Below are positions 1 to 11,258 of a stretch of 64,000 bases of DNA, piece by piece (the first letter of the stretch is position 1; each line of letters starts with the position of its first letter). The stretch covers positions 226,912 through 290,911 of the forward strand of contig VXBM01000541.1 in the NCBI GenBank assembly GCA_013400155.1. Direction: 5' to 3'. The position numbers were made by a program, and so were the translations under genes. Under the pieces are notes generated by a model that did not search any database, was not told the origin of the DNA, and worked only from the letters and a program-made list of their open reading frames with translations. This stretch comes from Helopsaltes ochotensis. Its lineage: Eukaryota; Chordata; Aves; Passeriformes; Locustellidae.

Positions 1-386
1 TGAATTCCTAAGAGAAGCAGAGCAATTTGCTTGCAGAGAGCTGCACAGAAAATTGCCTTTCTTTCTGGGGGCCCATCAAGAAAATCTCAGGGAGTTTGTG
101 TAGCCAAGGAAACTGATGGGCTACAAAGAGGAACTGGAGAAAAGAACTATGCTGTATCCCTTCACCCCCCTGCCCTGCCAGGACATCCTGCCTTTCCAGC
201 TACCACCGCAGAGCTTCTGATCTCACCCACCAGCCCAGGATTTTCCACCGTTCCAGCTTGGTGCTCTCGGAGTCCTGCACTGGAATCAGACTGCTCTGGG
301 CTCTGTGGAACAAAGTCCCCCAAGGTCCCTGGTTCTGTTTATTATTAATGCTGTAGTTGTTGTTTGTTTGTCTAGTTATATATACT

Positions 387-539
387 AGTAAAGAACTGTT
401 ATTCTTATCCTCATACCTCTGCGTGAAAGCCCCTTTAATTTCCTAAATTATAATAATTTGGAGGGAAGGGGTTTGAATTCTCCATTCCAAAGGGAGGTCC
501 TGCCCTCCCTAGCAGATACCTGTCTTTCAAACCACGACA
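387..539 (+). repeat. LTR-like interspersed repeat, copy 1
   Basis: This 153-bp segment recurs at 15638-15790 with the same length and about 13 differences (roughly 91% identity by eye), so it is a dispersed repeat. It ends in CA, as LTRs do. I infer an old endogenous-retrovirus LTR end. The 5' limit is uncertain: the sequence before it, back to the window start, may be part of the same element but does not match the second copy. Strand is tentative. Confidence 0.7.
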
Positions 540-1652
540 AGACCTGGCCTGGCACCCTATTCTTCAGATTTGTAATAAAATCATGTCTTCACTCAAGGTG
601 TTGATTGGCTCTTGCACACCAGGATTCCCTTCTTTAGGAATAACATCCTGAGGAGCTTCACTGCATATTAGAAAATATCTCTCTTCATGCAATAGAAATT
701 ACGATGGAGAAGATTTGCTTTCTTTGGCATAATAAACCACAGGAGAGGAAAAAGAAATTAACCAAGCACTCATCCTCTTGCCCACATGTGGGGAGGTGTC
801 AGCAATGACTTCAGGATTAAACAGCACATTTTTCATAGCTCTTCTATTTCCAGGCCAAACTAAATAGGTTTCTGGAGCTTTTTTTTGTTTCAATTTCTAG
901 AGATTGCTGAAATGTAGCATTGATGTGCATAGCCCTGTTAGAGATGTCAAAACTTTATGAGGGATTATTGTGTTCATCTTACAAGGACTTGGCAAATCAT
1001 GCAAGGAGAACATAGAAGATAAATTTCCATAACAGTAACACCAGAACATGGAAGAATAGAAAAACACGTCACAGGGAGAGCATGGTGACATGCTTGAGGG
1101 AAGCTGTCGTTGCTTTGCCTAGTAGGGATTGCCCTGTGCTGCTGACACCCGGCTTGGTCCCAGACAAAATTGACCCATTGTGCCCCAGAACTGGACCAAC
1201 CAAGTAAGATTAGGGTACCTTCACTGAAAGAAAGGGCAGGGAACACTGAAAAGGGAGAGACAAGTCCAGGGCAGGTACAGTATCCAATGGGATGATGACC
1301 ATTGGAAGAGCCCATGCTGGAGCAGTTGAGTAGGACACAAGGAGCAGCAAGAGCAAGGGACCCCCACGCACCAACCCCAGCTTCTGCACCACCCATGGTC
1401 TCATCAAAGAGAGTTGTAACCTGCAGCATGGGGTGGGGAAACAGGACAGGGGGAAATGAGGAAATGAGGCATCTAAGTGTTGGTTGGTTGGTTATTTACT
1501 TGGCAATAAATTAATTGGATTGAAATTTCTCAACTCAAAATAGGTATTTTTTGGTCCATGGCAGGTTGTCTGACTATATCAAGGGATGGAGCATGTTTGT
1601 ACTGCAGTGTCCCAAAGGAGAATGGGGGAGAGCAGAGGAGAAGTCTCCTAGA
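540..1652. other. Intergenic, nothing recognised
   Basis: No exon, RNA gene or known repeat was recognised here. The open frames seen are short and lack splice context or family resemblance. Confidence 0.5.
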
Positions 1653-1703
1653 GAATCATAGAATGTTTTGAATTGGAAGGGACTTTAAAGATCATCTAGT
1701 TCC
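1653..1703 (-). repeat. CR1 LINE 3' end, left part of a split copy
   Basis: The piece opens with the CR1 3'-terminal motif read in reverse (GAATCATAGAATG) and continues with the typical 'TTGGAAGGGACTTTAAAGAT' stretch up to TAGTTCC. CR1 then resumes at 2299. The element lies on the minus strand and was interrupted by the LTR at 1704-2298. Confidence 0.88.
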
Positions 1704-2298
1704 TGTCAGAACCCAGGACATCCCTCTGGCTGCCCTGGGTGGTCTGAGACCCTGGCACAGAGCCCAAAGTGAGTGTCTTCGATCTCAGTCCATGGGAGAA
1801 ATTACCAACCTTGTATGAAGATTTACAAGCCACAAGAGTTTGATATGAATAGTATTTATCACAGGGTGCAAATGTAGAATTTGGGATTGTAGAATGGGGG
1901 CTTGAAGAGGCAAGATGGAGGAATCTGGGTGTGTCCCTGTCCTGATTCTTCTTCCTGTCCACCCTCTTCTGCAGTGGTGGTGGCACATTGGGATTGGATT
2001 AGAGTAGACGTGAACTGTCTAACATAGGTGGTAGGTATTGGTAATTAATTGTAAACATGGAACACGTAGTACTTAGTATAAAGAGTTAAGACCGCCCTGG
2101 GAGTGGGCAGTCGGCTCTCACCCTGAGCACAACAAGAACCTTGTCAGAGCACAGAAAAAATGTCAGAAATAATAAGAAATAATAAACAACCTTGAGAAAC
2201 TTGAGCCGACGAATCTTGACCTCTTTTTCTGCTTCTGGCACGGGACCTGAGGAAAAAGACCCTTAACCCACGCATCTTGGGGACACCAACCGGAGACA
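1704..2298 (+). mobile_element. Solo LTR of an endogenous retrovirus, nested in CR1
   Basis: The 595-bp element starts TGTC and ends GACA, the inverted-repeat ends of an LTR. It contains a TATA box (TATAAA at 2077-2082) followed about 100 bp later by a poly(A) signal (AATAAA at 2181-2186), so it reads on the plus strand. The 4-bp sequence TTCC flanks it at 1700-1703 and 2299-2302, which fits a target-site duplication of a class I (gamma-like) element. Removing it rejoins the CR1 sequence exactly. There are no internal viral genes, so it is a solo LTR left by LTR-LTR recombination. Confidence 0.85.
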
Positions 2299-2412
2299 TT
2301 CCAACCCCTCTGCCAATGGGCAGGGACACCTTCCGCTAGACCAAGTAGCTCAAAGCCCCATCCAGCCTGGCCTTGAACTCTTCCAGGGATGGGCCACCCA
2401 CAACTGCTTTGA
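2299..2412 (-). repeat. CR1 LINE, right part of the split copy
   Basis: The sequence CCAACCCCTCTGCCAATGGG and the following 'GGCCTTGAACTCTTCCAGGG' stretch are CR1 3' region read in reverse. It continues directly from 1703 once the LTR is removed. CR1 similarity fades near 2412. Confidence 0.87.
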
Positions 2413-3620
2413 AGGTTTGTATCAGACTGCTCTTTCTTTGTTGTGTGGCAAAAAGGGAGAGGGAGGCAAGAGGGGACAGATTTCAGTGAAGTCACTTGAG
2501 GCCTGCCTCTGCAGCAGTGGGACACAACCCCACCAAGACCAGTTGGTCTCTGTGAGTTTGCAGCCAGCACTTTCCTTCTGCCCTGGGGTATCAGGCTGGT
2601 TTTTCTTAACAGGCTGCATATTTTCCCCTCACGCCTGTTCCTTCCCTCCTCTAAACTATTCCAAACCATATGAGAATTTGTCTGCCCTCAGCATCCAGCA
2701 GCAGTTTCTCAAGCCCCTTAGCCCTTATTTTGTGTGCGTGCCCTGGACTTAACCAGAACATTCCTGCTAGAGGTTAAGCCCAGACATTGCATGGATAATC
2801 CACAAAACCTTTTTGCCTCCAGTTACAAGTGACTTTGACTATAACAAGTCCAGAGGTGCTGCCTGCAGCTCCACCCTGGCCATTCTTCCACCCCTTATCC
2901 CTCTCCCAGGAAGTGAGGGCTCAGAGATAGGACAGAGATCGCAGCTACAGTCCAAGAGGGTTAGGAAAGTGAAATGCCTGTGTTCCTGGCCTGGCTGTGC
3001 TGCACCATTTAACTCCAGTGCTAAAATGAAGTGGCTTTGCAGGGCACTATGGCCATGGATGCTGTGCCACGCTGCCATCACCATCCCTGCAACGCTGTCA
3101 TTTTGGGCTGGCCAAGCCTCCCACCCTCATGGGACCAAGGCTGGGAGCAACTGTGGGGTGAGCCCCTGTTAAATTAGGGGGCTGTGGGGAAAGCAGTGAC
3201 CGTGGTGTGAAGGCAGGACTGGAGAAGTTGCTGGAGTTAGAAACAAGATCTTTGACTGAAAGAACAGAGTGCCAGGGAGAGGGGATGGCAAGGCACCACA
3301 GTGCCTTCAGCACAGCAGCACTTCTGGGAGAAAACCAGGAAAATCAGTGCTTGGGCAAGGATCATCTTTAGGAAAGAGGAGGCAAGCAATGACTTTGGCA
3401 GGGGTGAGAGGGGAAGAGAACTGATTGCTTTTTTCCCCGCTGAAAACTGCCTTTATTCCCTTCTCAGACAGTGAGACCTTTGCTTTGCCACCTGACCTAC
3501 GACTACAGGGCTGGTCCCCCTCCTCATGTGGTTGGTTTCTTTCCTGATTAGAAGTGATTAAGTAGCTCTAAAACCTGCAGAAATGTGACTGAGGGGAACA
3601 GAGACAAAGAGACCCTTCAA
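2413..3620. other. Intergenic upstream of globin E
   Basis: No gene or known repeat was recognised. The distal part is GC-moderate unique-looking sequence. The part nearest globin E holds the GATTA pair listed separately. Confidence 0.45.
3546..3560 (+). promoter_or_regulatory. Two GATTA (TAATC) cores 10 bp apart
   Basis: GATTA occurs at 3546-3550 and again at 3556-3560, one helical turn apart and about 190 bp before the globin E start codon. TAATC is the core bound by OTX/CRX-type homeodomains, which drive photoreceptor genes, and chicken globin E is reported to be retinal. The function is inferred; GATTA cores are common and these are not full TAATCC sites. Confidence 0.25.
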
Positions 3621-3624
3621 GATC

Positions 3625-3632
3625 TTTTAAAT
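3625..3632 (+). promoter_or_regulatory. Possible TATA-like element of globin E
   Basis: TTTTAAAT lies about 117 bp upstream of the start codon, which would place transcription start near 3655-3660 and give a 5' leader of about 90 nt. It is a weak match and only position supports it. Confidence 0.25.
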
Positions 3633-3748
3633 CCCCAGGGCAGTATTTAGAGAGACCTGAGGAGAGAATTGGAGCAGAAAGACCTTGTCAGGATCTCCCT
3701 GTCCTTCTCCCTCCTGCTGCACCATCCATTGCCAACATCTCCTCCACC

Positions 3749-3843
3749 ATGTCGCTCTCTGAAGCAGAGGTGCAAAGTGCCCGTGGTGCCTGGGAGAAGA
3801 TGTTTGTGGACGCTGAGGACAATGGGACAGCTGTGCTGGTCAG
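3749..3843 (+). CDS. GbE: Globin E coding exon 1
   Basis: It encodes residues 1-31 and two bases of Arg32 (helix A and most of B). The donor is AG|GTAAGG. Confidence 0.92.
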
Positions 3844-6800
3844 GTAAGGAAAGAGCCCATCCAACTGCTGCCCCGGAGGGGTGAAGGAGGAACAGCAAGG
3901 GTGGAATTGATGCCTAGGAGCATGTCTTGATTTTTTCATGCAGCCCTCGTTAGGAAGAGGAGCAATCCTCAGAAAGAAAAATAAAAAGAAAGGGGTGGGT
4001 GGGTGGGAAAAGGAGAAGAGACAAGAACAGTATCTTCACCCACGTAAGGTAAAGAAAAGAAAGTGTGGTATGAAAGAGAATGCAATAAAACATGGGCCTT
4101 ATTTCCATTTTCCTCTTTAAACTCTTTTAATACTTTTTTTAAACTGAGTATTTCACTTTTGATTCTCCTTCAGCCTCAGTCCATCTGTTCCTCTGTATTA
4201 TACCCATTCTGTGGACTTTCCTAGTTTCCATCCTGTTTCCCTGTCTTCTGTTCACCTTTCACTCTCATCTGGGACTTACATCACCTACATAAGCACGGAT
4301 CAGTTCAAATACTATTTCTGGTTATCAGACTTTTACCCACTCCCCCAGCTTTCTTGTATATCACACTTTGTGCCTGGATTACCCTCACAAAGTCTTACAT
4401 TCTGCTCTTTCCTTCTACAGGCTACACAGCCTGAGCACAGTTAGGGTCAGAAATGCAGCCATAAAATGTTAATAGCATCCAGCAGCTTGCCTCCCTGGGG
4501 TAATTTACTCTAAAGGTTTTGCTTTAGTGTCCTAGAGCTACAGACCTGCCTATAGAGAAGTTCAGGGCTTTCCAGGATAAGAGAGGCAAGGCCATACTGG
4601 AAAGAGTCCAACAAAGGGCCAGGAAGATGATGAGGGGACTGTACTATCTCTCCAATAAAGAAAGGCAGAGAAAGCTATGATTTTTCAGCCTGGAGAAGAG
4701 AAAGCTCAGGGGAATTTTACCTACGTGTACATAAAAACCTGAAGGAAAAATGCAAAGAAGGCAGAGCCAGGCTCATCTCAGTGGTGCCATGAGATGGGGC
4801 CAGAGTCAATGGGCCCAAACTGAAACACAGGAAGTTCCCTTGAACATCAGGGAACACTTTTTTTACTTCTGACTGCTACCGAGCACTGGCACAAAGTTGC
4901 CCAAATAAGTTGTTGAATCTCCATGCATGGAGATACTCAAAAGCCATCTGGCCATGGTCCTGGGCAACTGGCTTGACCAGTTGATCCAGATGACCTCAGG
5001 AGGTTTCTCCAAGCCCAACCATTTTTTGACTCTGTGAAATGCAATGTGGAATTTGCTATGGATATTTCAGGTGGATAACCAGTTTACCCAACGGAGTAAA
5101 CAGCTTTTTTTAAAAGAGTTTGACCAAGATGACTGTAATTGATCACAGATTTCAAACACACTGAACTGTGTTACGTTTGAATAAATGGAATGAGCGGTAG
5201 CCCATACTCAAACAACAATCCATCACAGGCAGTAAGAAAGCTTTGCAGTGGACTATAGGAAGGGACTAATTAACAAAAACAATAGTAGGGTTTCTCCATG
5301 AAAACACCCACCTAATATCACAGTGGTCATATCTACTGTCCAAAACATCTTTGGGAATATTAAACTGTCACAGTCACCCCATGTGAATGTGCTCCCACTT
5401 GTATGTGAAAGTAACACAGAGTTAACACTGGGGAAATACTAACTTTAGAAGCAGTGGAATAAGTTCGTTATAGGTTTTATGGTGGAATGAGCAAAAGAAA
5501 TGCCCTGGGGAGAGGCAGGGGAGAGAGAACTGGCTGCTATATGCACGGGGTTTATGAACAGGTGCAAAAGGCAAAGGAGAAAGAAACAAGGAATGCAGAA
5601 CTGTCTATTCTAATAAAGAGAAGGGGAAAAGGGACATAAATGCATAAGGTAAGGCCCGGAGTGTGTGACCATGTCTGCATCGATACCTTGGTCCGCAAGT
5701 CAGGATGTCTGTTGTTCCTCAACAGGATGTTTACCGAGCACCCAGACACCAAGTCCTACTTCACACATTTCAAAGGCATGGACTCTGCCGAAGAGATGAA
5801 ACAGTCAGATCAAGTCAGGGGTCACGGCAAGAAGGTTTTCAATGCCATCAACGACATGGTGCAACAACTGGACAACTCTGAGGCTTTTCTTGGGATAGTG
5901 ACCCCACTAGGCAAGAAACATGCCACTCAGCTGAAGATTGACCCCAAAAACTTTAGGGTGAGTGAGCAGCTCTCTTCCCAAAGGGTGTAATTGTGAGGAG
6001 GGTATGTTTTCTCCTTTGAGGGGTAAAACTGAGGAGCATTAGCTTTGTATGTAGGAATACATATATATGCCTCAGAGAATGGAGGTGGTGGAAGGTGAGA
6101 TGGTTGATGGTGGAAGATGGCAGGAGTGAGAGATCTGGCATTGGTGGGGCAGATGGCTGTGCAGCAGATGTGGTGGGGGCAGGTGATGTGGTGCTCAGGT
6201 GGGAGCTGCACAGCTACCCATTAGCTGTAGAGGGTTTTCTCAGTGAAATAAGATTCCCACACCTGCCATTTAATAACAAGATACAGAAAAGCAGTTTAAC
6301 ACTGGACTTCAGTCCCTGATGTATTGTGTTGTAACAGGAGCTGAGCTTTTCTAGGACAACTAAACCAGCTGTTATTGAGCAACAATGACAACAGCACTGT
6401 CATCATTAAACAGACTCAAATAATAAATACAGAATCAAATTATTTGCTCAGATCCACCTAAGGTCACTAGCAGAGTGCATTTATAACTATTTTGTCTGCC
6501 TTACATAGCAAAAAGAGGCACCTTCTGGCAAAGATTATTTACAAATGAAGGTGATTTCAAAAGCAGTGGGCCCAGTTTTCAATGAGTGGGAAAATAAGTG
6601 ATGATTTCTGGCTGAAAATACTTTTTCAGGGTAAAGATGCACACAAAACAATAAATGCTGGACAGGAACGGAGTTGGCATTTCAAAGTATACCACCTACC
6701 TAGTGACTACAAGAACTCTGCTACAGAGCACTGGATAGCTAATGAGCAGGAAAGATCAGAGAAAAACTTACTCCCCAGGCCATGTATTCCATAGCTGTCC

Positions 6801-7277
6801 AACAAGGGGCTCATCATGAGCTCTAAATATTTCTCCAGTCCCCTGCCTGGAGAAGGATTGCAGTGGATGGATGAAGCACATCAGTCCAATACCGCCATCC
6901 TTAAGTGATAGGTGCAGTCAACAGTAACTAGACACAGGGTAGTTAGAAACACCAGCAGCACTTTTTGGGAATTCTATAATGCATCTTATTTTCCATGCCC
7001 TGTTACAAGCTCTGCAGGTGGTTTGCTGTGAATTGTTCTTGTACCTCTTTCTGCCCTCTAAGAATCCCAAATAAAGATATGTAAGTTCTTATGCCTCTAA
7101 TGTGGAGAAAAGTTCACTCTGGTTGTTTCTTCCTTTCTCCTTGTTTAGATTATCTGTGACATTATCTTACAGCTAATGGAGGAGAAATTTGGTGGAGACA
7201 GCAAAGTTTCCTTTGAGAAAGTGACCAATGAAATCTGCACCCACCTGAACAATATCTACAAAGAAGAGGGTTGGTGA
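3749..7277 (+). CDS. GbE: Globin E (eye-associated globin), 3 exons, 151 aa
   Basis: Coding exons are 3749-3843, 5726-5957 and 7149-7277; all introns are GT-AG. Intron phases are 2 and 0, the conserved B12.2 and G7.0 positions of vertebrate globins. The protein starts MSLSEAEVQSARGAWEK and ends NIYKEEGW. Haem-pocket residues are present: Phe47 (CD1), distal His65 (E7, in RGHGKK) and proximal His97 (F8, in GKKHATQ). These features and the overall sequence fit avian globin E rather than myoglobin or cytoglobin; it lacks the long cytoglobin extensions. Globin E is reported from chicken retina, where it probably supplies or stores oxygen in photoreceptors, and is absent from mammals. The start has a good context (CCACCATGT). 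The gene looks intact, with AATAAA 94 nt after the stop. It is tail-to-tail with LUC7L2. Confidence 0.93.
4583..5040 (+). repeat. CR1 LINE fragment in globin E intron 1
   Basis: CR1 3' region in sense orientation is recognisable from 'GGCCATACTGGAAAGAGTCC' through the end motif GACTCTGTGAAAT. It is diverged and carries no intact ORF. Confidence 0.85.
5726..5957 (+). CDS. GbE: Globin E coding exon 2
   Basis: It completes Arg32 and runs to Arg109, carrying Phe47, distal His65 and proximal His97. The acceptor is CAACAG|G and the donor AGG|GTGAGT. Confidence 0.93.
5958..7148 (+). other. Globin E intron 2
   Basis: Intron of 1191 bp. A purine-rich imperfect GATGGTGG-type stretch lies near 6080-6190. 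Nothing else was recognised. Confidence 0.6.
7149..7277 (+). CDS. GbE: Globin E coding exon 3
   Basis: It encodes residues 110-151 (end of helix G and helix H) and the TGA stop. The acceptor is TTGTTTAG|ATT. Confidence 0.93.
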   Translation: MICDIILQLMEEKFGGDSKVSFEKVTNEICTHLNNIYKEEGW

Positions 7278-7370
7278 GGATGTACACCCTCCAGGCTCTT
7301 CAAACAACTTGCCAGCACTGATTTGCTGCTTTTGGGCCCCCAGCCCCAGCTGGAAAAATTAAAATGTAAA

Positions 7371-7376
7371 AATAAA
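7371..7376 (+). terminator. GbE: Globin E poly(A) signal
   Basis: AATAAA lies 94 nt past the stop codon in an A-rich stretch, giving a short 3'UTR. Confidence 0.75.
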
Positions 7377-7399
7377 AGCAAGAAAAATGACTCCTACAA

Positions 7400-10300
7400 T
7401 ATAGATATCAATATTTCCTTAGCAAACTGAGTTTCTACAGCTAAACAAAACCTAGATACATCAAAGTGAACCAACAAATCCTGATGTGCTTTGCAGTTTC
7501 AGTGTTTCAGGTGGGTTCCTCTGACCACTGTCCTTGAAGACTACATTTTAAGATGGCGACTTTAAGCTTTCTATTCCTAAAAGGAAGACTTCCTCTTTCC
7601 AGCAGCACCAGCAGCTCTTTGGCTAACCTATCACCTCTCCATCCTCATGAAGGACAGGAAGGAGACCATTTTGAAGCATCTCCAGAATCTTGGTAGAGGT
7701 CATTATTTAAGAGGCATGAGTATTGTTTTGTGTTTGAACTTAAACAAGGGGGAAGTCGTGTATGGGAATGACCAAAATCTGGGAGAGACACGAGGAAAGA
7801 CCCATCTTGCTTGTGCCAGGAAAGTCACCAAACCTTGGTTTCTCAGAGCAGCTTTCAGCACAAGGGATGACAACACTGAGTGTGGTCACCACTGGACCCC
7901 TCTGGGCAGAGATGAACGTCTCCAGGGTGTGGATTTCACCGTGTTACTCCCAGGAAATTACTTGGGTTGGCTTGCCACACAAAGCAAGAGTAGAGCTCAC
8001 TGGCTCTTGTGCACTCAAAATGCACCCAGCTGATGGAGACTGTTGCCTCACTGCGTGGGCAGCACAGGGGGCTCAGTCTAGCATGGGCTCATCCTGTCCA
8101 GTCACACAGCCTGAGCCTCCCTTCAGTGCTAACTGGGTCCTGAATTATTTAGTTGCTTTTCTTTGTATTCCTTAGACCTGGTGAAATAATCAGCTAATAA
8201 CTGTAAATAACTACATGCTAGTTTGCTTCAGTGTAATGCAATAAACACAGAGAAAGCAGATGTGCCCTCTTATTTGCTTCACAGAAAAGGTGATGTGTAG
8301 TAGTGGCAGCTGGTTACAGTGCACATTTTCTGGTGGTACAGGGGGGTTTCCAAAACCAGCTCAAGCTCCCACCCAGGCACCCATCATACTTGTGGCAGTC
8401 AGGCCTCTCATGTTTTTCACTTAATCATGAAGCAACAATTTTGTAAACAAGTAAAAATGCAGTTTTCCTTCATTCAATGTGTAGTTTCCCTCACCCACTA
8501 CATTTGGTAAAGGATGTTAAATCTGAAAGTCCAGAAGAGGAATGCTAGCCTGAGGGGAAGATGGGGCAGGCTGCTTTATTTGCTTCACTGTTGTTCAGCT
8601 TGGGGAGAAAGGGAAGCATATTGCACAGCACTGGCAAGGACTCTAACCTTCAAGACTGATGTATTTATATAATAAACACCTTTGCAATAACCAGAAAATG
8701 CTCTTGGCCATTTAAGATCTTAAACCCGTGATCAGCCTGACATATTATAAAAAAAGAACAAGACGTGTAAAAAAATATTTATAATCTCAAATCCCTCTGA
8801 GGGAGCACAAGTAGTTAAAGCTCTGAAAAGAGGTAGTGGCAGTTCTTTACTTCCATTGGTCTGCTGCAAACCAGTTTGAGCTTAGGAAGATTTGAAGGCA
8901 GCAATTCAAAAAGTTACAGTGGTTCCAGTGCAACATCCTCACCTACTTAGCACCTTCTAGAGATGGAGAAGAGGCTTGAGCTGGACTGAAGGTGCCTGAG
9001 GGCCAGTGCTGTAAAAGTGCCTCCTTCACAGCCTCTCTGAGCCAGCACCTGGGGATTTCTAACCCTCGTGCACTTAACTGAGCATCACCATCAATACTTT
9101 ACCACAGTCAGCATTTGTCAGATCATTGCAGCCTGGGAAAGGGCTGTACAGCCACGGCAGCTCCTGGTGTCCGGCCCCGCTTCGTTGCCAGTTAATCCTG
9201 CCTTTCTGATGGATGGTGCATCTCCTAGAACTCTGCTTACCTGCAGTGCTCTGGCAGCACCACTGAGCCTAGGGGAAGGGATTTGGGACTGCAGTTTCCC
9301 CAGCAACAGGAAGTGAAAAGCGAGAGCCAGGAGAGGTAAGTTATGAGAGAACTTTCTAATTGCCCGCTGATTCCATTATATGGGCACAGTGAGGAAAGCA
9401 GAGATAAAGTGGAGAGCCAGGGCTAGAAGCAAACCTGTCTTCCTCTTTCCTTTGATTTCCAGCTGCTGATAAAACTCTTGTTCAGCAGTCTGCTGCTTCC
9501 CAGTTTTTCAAACTGCAGGGAAAGACAGATTTCAGGCCTTACTGAAAAAAAATTAATTACATAAGTAGTAACAGATATTAAGATATTAAGAAAGGGGGAA
9601 AAAGTGATCAAAGCAAAAAACCAAAGAGCAAGAACCATCATGCAGGACTGGATGAAGAGTGCATTAACATTTTTTATAAGCCTCTGCATCAGAAGAAACT
9701 TATTTCTACTGTCTATGGAATAAAGGACAATACTGAGGAAGGTGGCATGTGAAATACGGGACATAGAACAGTGAACTCGAGGGGTCATCAGGTGATGCAG
9801 GACCCTACACAACACTGCACACTGCCATTGCCTCTGAAGCGTGGCTCAGTCTGCATTTATACTTAGTTTAATGCTGACTGCAACCTCCACCAGCTGTGTC
9901 CCTACCGCTGAACCCATCCACTTGGATGTACCCACCCATGCCTTGGCTGCCTTGCCCTGGCCCCAGGGGTCTGAAATCTTGCTACCATTCCCTCTTCAGC
10001 TACACAGGTAATCCCTGTTCCAAGGCTATTTAACATTTGCTCAATCATCCCTTTGCACTGGCTTAAAGAGCTGGTTTACCTATTTTCTCCCATTTGCTCC
10101 TTGGCATGGGTGGTGCAAGATAGGCTGGACAGAGAGAGGGGCTCCAGGGCAGGGCTATCGTTGTAGAAATGGGATGGCAACTCCCAGATTCATCAGCTGT
10201 TGGAAGGCAAGGGGACAAACGAAGAGCCTCCTGTGCCAGCTTCAATGGCAAGTCTTAGTTGGGTAATGGGACACGGTGGCACTAGGCCAAGCACCTCTGC

Positions 10301-10450
10301 TTGAAAATGTCACCATTTTACTGGGTGGTTCCTCCTCCTGCAGTGGGAAAAGCAACACACAGGCTGTGTGGCACTAGGCCAGAAACCCCAGGGAAATGGC
10401 TGAGTAGCCATCCACGGGGGTATTTAGAAGGTATGAAGATGTGCCACTTG
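7400..10450. other. Intergenic between globin E and LUC7L2, first part
   Basis: No gene or repeat was recognised. Two overlapping open frames of 128 and 137 codons (7647-8033 and 7762-8175) lie in GC-moderate sequence without splice or family support. Confidence 0.45.
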
Positions 10451-10551
10451 GGGACGTGGTTTAGTTGGTGGGCTGGGCAGTGCTGGGTTCAATGGGTAGA
10501 TTCGATAATCTTGAGGGACTTTTTCAAGGTAAAAAATTCTATGATTCCATG
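10451..10551 (+). repeat. CR1 LINE 3' fragment
   Basis: The segment reads like the CR1 3' tail: 'GTGGTTTAGTTGGTGG', then 'GGCAGTGCTGGGTTC', ending CTATGATTCCATG. Confidence 0.8.
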
Positions 10552-10930
10552 TTCAGGAGAGGATCTAATTTCTGGTAATGTGCCATTCTCCAGCTCCTTA
10601 CCATCTTAACCTTTTTGTTTTGCACTGCCCTGACTAATCTGGACTAAATATGATATGGGAATGATGCTTGCAGGTTCACTGCAGTTCTAACACTTTAAAT
10701 CAGTTAAGTAGTTTACTTTTTCTGCTCATTTTGTACATCTTCAGTTTGATAAAAACTGCTGTAGAGCTATAACTGCATCAGCACATTTCCAAGATCTCAA
10801 AAGCTGATGCTCAGCTACAGCATCCCCTGGTTCCCTTAAGGGCTCCATTTCATAATCTATTTAACCATGAAGACTAAGGTCAGTCCATAAAACTCTTCAG
10901 CTGTCCAGTAGGAAATTTACAGGTGATGAG

Positions 10931-11252
10931 TGTTGCCCTGATGTTTCAGCCTTTCTGAGGTTGTTCACTTTCCTGATGTTTTTCATAGTTCTTAGTTCTT
11001 TCTCACACGAGTGCTATAAATAGAAATATGTTTATAGAGGGACAAGGACTGTTTACGTTCCTCTTTGGGGGAAGGAACAATTGATGTATGTATGGTTTGA
11101 CTAATTTGATTGGAGAGGTGTCAATCTTCTCCTCCAATCCATGGTCTAAGTGAAAATACTATATAAATAGAGTCAGTAAATAAATTGCCCTTTTTCATGC
11201 CTTGGAAAGCTGGACAGAGTCTGTGTGTTTCTTTCTGTATCCAACACTGACA
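10931..11252 (+). mobile_element. Solo LTR with 6-bp target-site duplication
   Basis: The 322-bp element starts TGTTGCCC and ends CACTGACA. GATGAG flanks it exactly at 10925-10930 and 11253-11258, a 6-bp target duplication as made by beta-like (ERVK-type) elements. Inside are TATAAATAG (TATA at 11162-11167) and AATAAA (11179-11184) in LTR order on the plus strand. No viral genes accompany it. Confidence 0.88.
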
Positions 11253-11258
11253 GATGAG

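Noticed and set aside
7647..8175. Two overlapping plus-strand open frames of 128 and 137 codons after globin E
   Set aside because: No family resemblance, no splice or promoter context, and two overlapping frames open at once point to composition rather than coding.
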